Below, piece after piece: positions 13,303 through 14,659 of a DNA stretch of 14,659 nt; position 1 is the first letter of the stretch; the number at the start of each line of letters is the position of its first letter. The notes under the pieces were generated by a model, which saw only the letters and a program-made list of their open reading frames with translations, was not told where the DNA came from and did not search any database. The stretch comes from Halomonas sp. (GTDB taxonomy: Bacteria > Pseudomonadota > Gammaproteobacteria > Pseudomonadales > Halomonadaceae): the NCBI GenBank assembly GCA_007116835.1, contig SKHS01000022.1:1-14659 (forward strand), in the 5' to 3' direction. Made by a program: the position numbers and the translations under genes.

Positions 13303-14457
13303 TTAATGGGCGTAGATGCCACCTAGCACGCGCTGGCCGCTGGCGCCGGTAACGGAAGGTAAGTTGCCGGGCTGGTTATGCAGGCGTTGATGGGCAAGCC
13401 ACGCAAAAGCGCCTGCCTCAATCCAGTCTTCGGGCCAGCCTATGTCGGCGGGTGATTTAAATATCGCGTTGGGCAGCTGCGCCGCGAGCCTTGCCATTAG
13501 ATAAGTGTTGTTAGCACCGCCGCCGCAAGCCATTAATGTGATGTCGTTGTGGCTTAACGGCAGTTGCTGGACGCCCTGTGCAACACTGATCGCGGTCAGC
13601 TCAGCTAACGTTGCTTGCACGTCGTTAGGCATTTCATGGCCCGTTAACTGTTTTTCTAACCACGCCAAATGAAAGCGTTCTCGCCCGGTGCTGCGCGGTG
13701 GCGGTTGATGAAAAAATGGTTCGTTAAGCAGGCGGCTTAGCAACGCTTGATCAACTTGCCCGCCAGCCGCCCACGCACCATCTAGGTCAAAACGTCCATT
13801 GTGATGCTTTGCAAACCAAGCATCTAACAGCACATTGGCAGGCCCTGTATCAAAACCCATCACGGAAATGTTGGTGTCGCTGGGTAGCCACGTCAAATTG
13901 GCAAATCCCCCTAGGTTTAAAACAAGCTGCTCACCGTTTTGGCGACCAAACAGGGCTTGGTGGAACGCTGGTGCTAGGGGCGCTGCTTGTCCACCTGCGG
14001 CTAAGTCTCGTCGGCGAAAATCAGCCACCACGGTGCAGCCGGTTAACTCGGCTAGCAGGCTTGGGTTATCAAGCTGCAATGTATAGGCGGGGCCACCATG
14101 GTGGCCGCTCGGGGCATGTTCGATCGTTTGCCCGTGACTACCGATGGCGTGAACTTGTTCGGCGGTGACGCCCTCTTGGGTCAATAGTGCTTTTACGGCA
14201 TCTGCTTGTAGCTTGCAAAACGCGCTTTCGGCTTCTGCAAGCTCTGCAAAGCTCACCCGCTCAGCGTGGCACAGGGTCAGCAGTAGGTTATGAAGCGCAT
14301 GAGGCATCGCCAACACGTGGGTCGCAATGAGCCTAGGTGGCGAGTCGGGGGCTATTGCAACCAGGGCGGCATCGATGCCATCCAGGCTGGTGCCCGACAT
14401 TAAGCCAATATAGTACGACGGCAATGTAAGGTGAGGCGTTTTCATAAAGCGGTTCAT
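13303..14457 (-). CDS. anmK: Anhydro-N-acetylmuramic acid kinase
   Basis: Cytoplasmic enzyme of peptidoglycan recycling; it opens and phosphorylates 1,6-anhydro-MurNAc with ATP to give MurNAc-6-phosphate. The 384 residues are slightly longer than E. coli AnmK (369). Motifs are YIGLMSGTSLDGIDAALV (16-33), IGSHGQT (105-111), NLGGFANLTW (181-190), GFDTGPANVLLD (201-212), whose aspartate D203 should be the catalytic base, and ACGGGANN near the C-terminus. Two starts are possible, 14457 and 14445; neither has a good SD, and the longer one is given. It is divergent from tyrS, an arrangement seen in other Gammaproteobacteria, with about 100 nt between them. Confidence 0.94.
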   Translation of the reverse strand: MNRFMKTPHLTLPSYYIGLMSGTSLDGIDAALVAIAPDSPPRLIATHVLAMPHALHNLLLTLCHAERVSFAELAEAESAFCKLQADAVKALLTQEGVTAEQVHAIGSHGQTIEHAPSGHHGGPAYTLQLDNPSLLAELTGCTVVADFRRRDLAAGGQAAPLAPAFHQALFGRQNGEQLVLNLGGFANLTWLPSDTNISVMGFDTGPANVLLDAWFAKHHNGRFDLDGAWAAGGQVDQALLSRLLNEPFFHQPPPRSTGRERFHLAWLEKQLTGHEMPNDVQATLAELTAISVAQGVQQLPLSHNDITLMACGGGANNTYLMARLAAQLPNAIFKSPADIGWPEDWIEAGAFAWLAHQRLHNQPGNLPSVTGASGQRVLGGIYAH

Positions 14458-14560
14458 CCAAAACGTAGTGAAGGCTCAACCAGCGCGATAGGGCATGGTA
14501 ACATCGCCAGTTATTCAATATCTGACGCCTATAACGGCATATATTACATGGAGAGAGGCA

Positions 14561-14659
14561 ATGAGTGAGGTGGATCAGGCGTTAGCGCTACTGTCGCGAG
14601 GCACGCATGAAATCCTGGTAGAGGATGAGCTAAAGAAAAAGCTGGCGTCTGGCCGTAAG
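14561..14659 (+). CDS. tyrS: Tyrosyl-tRNA synthetase, N-terminal fragment (cut by window edge)
   Basis: Only the first 33 codons are present, open to the window end. MSEVDQALALLSRGTHEIL followed by VEDELKKKLASGRK matches the N-terminus of Pseudomonas TyrZ-type tyrosyl-tRNA synthetases as I recall it (RGxxEILVExEL-KL-G). The catalytic HIGH and KMSKS motifs lie outside. GAGAGAGG lies just upstream of the ATG. The 103-nt gap to anmK is AT-rich (for example CTATAACGGCATATATTACATG), but no convincing -35/-10 pair could be chosen. Confidence 0.85.
   Translation, partial: MSEVDQALALLSRGTHEILVEDELKKKLASGRK

Overview
The window looks like chromosome from a halophilic gammaproteobacterium of the Halomonas/Vreelandella type. 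This is inferred from protein character (CbrA, CbrB, DksA, TyrRS) and from gene order. Two blocks that I recall as separate in Pseudomonas lie side by side here: dksA-gluQ-cbrX-cbrA-cbrB, and yggS-proC-yggT-metX-metW-DUF4426. There are no tRNA or rRNA genes, no insertion sequences and no CRISPR array.

Left end (1-485): no protein gene. Read on the minus strand, it has the layout of a CrcZ-type small RNA locus. A sigma-54 promoter (240-255) has TGTTAC/GTAACA half-sites about 100-150 bp upstream. The transcript, running left off the window edge, carries six A-rich clusters of the AAnAAnAA kind (the Hfq/Crc-binding CA motif). It lies directly downstream of cbrB, as crcZ does in Pseudomonas. This is the most interesting item in the window.

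486-6436, minus strand: dksA, a rho-independent terminator, gluQ, a 58-residue membrane protein (CbrX-like), cbrA and cbrB. From gluQ onward the genes abut or overlap (1-nt gap, then 11-nt and 23-nt overlaps), which suggests coupled translation. CbrA (transporter-like sensor kinase) should phosphorylate CbrB (sigma-54 activator), which should switch on the small RNA; the RNA would then titrate Hfq/Crc and relieve catabolite repression.

6639-8524, plus strand: a class I/II aminotransferase and sfsA, overlapping by 4 nt and divergent from dksA. sfsA runs convergently into the next block, with its stop codon overlapping that of the DUF4426 gene.

8521-14457, minus strand: anmK, yggS, proC, yggT, metX, metW and a secreted DUF4426 protein, covering cell-wall recycling, PLP homeostasis, proline synthesis and methionine synthesis. 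A three-copy 16-bp tandem repeat sits in the metX leader, and yggS has its own candidate promoter and a structured leader. The window ends in the first 33 codons of tyrS, divergent from anmK.
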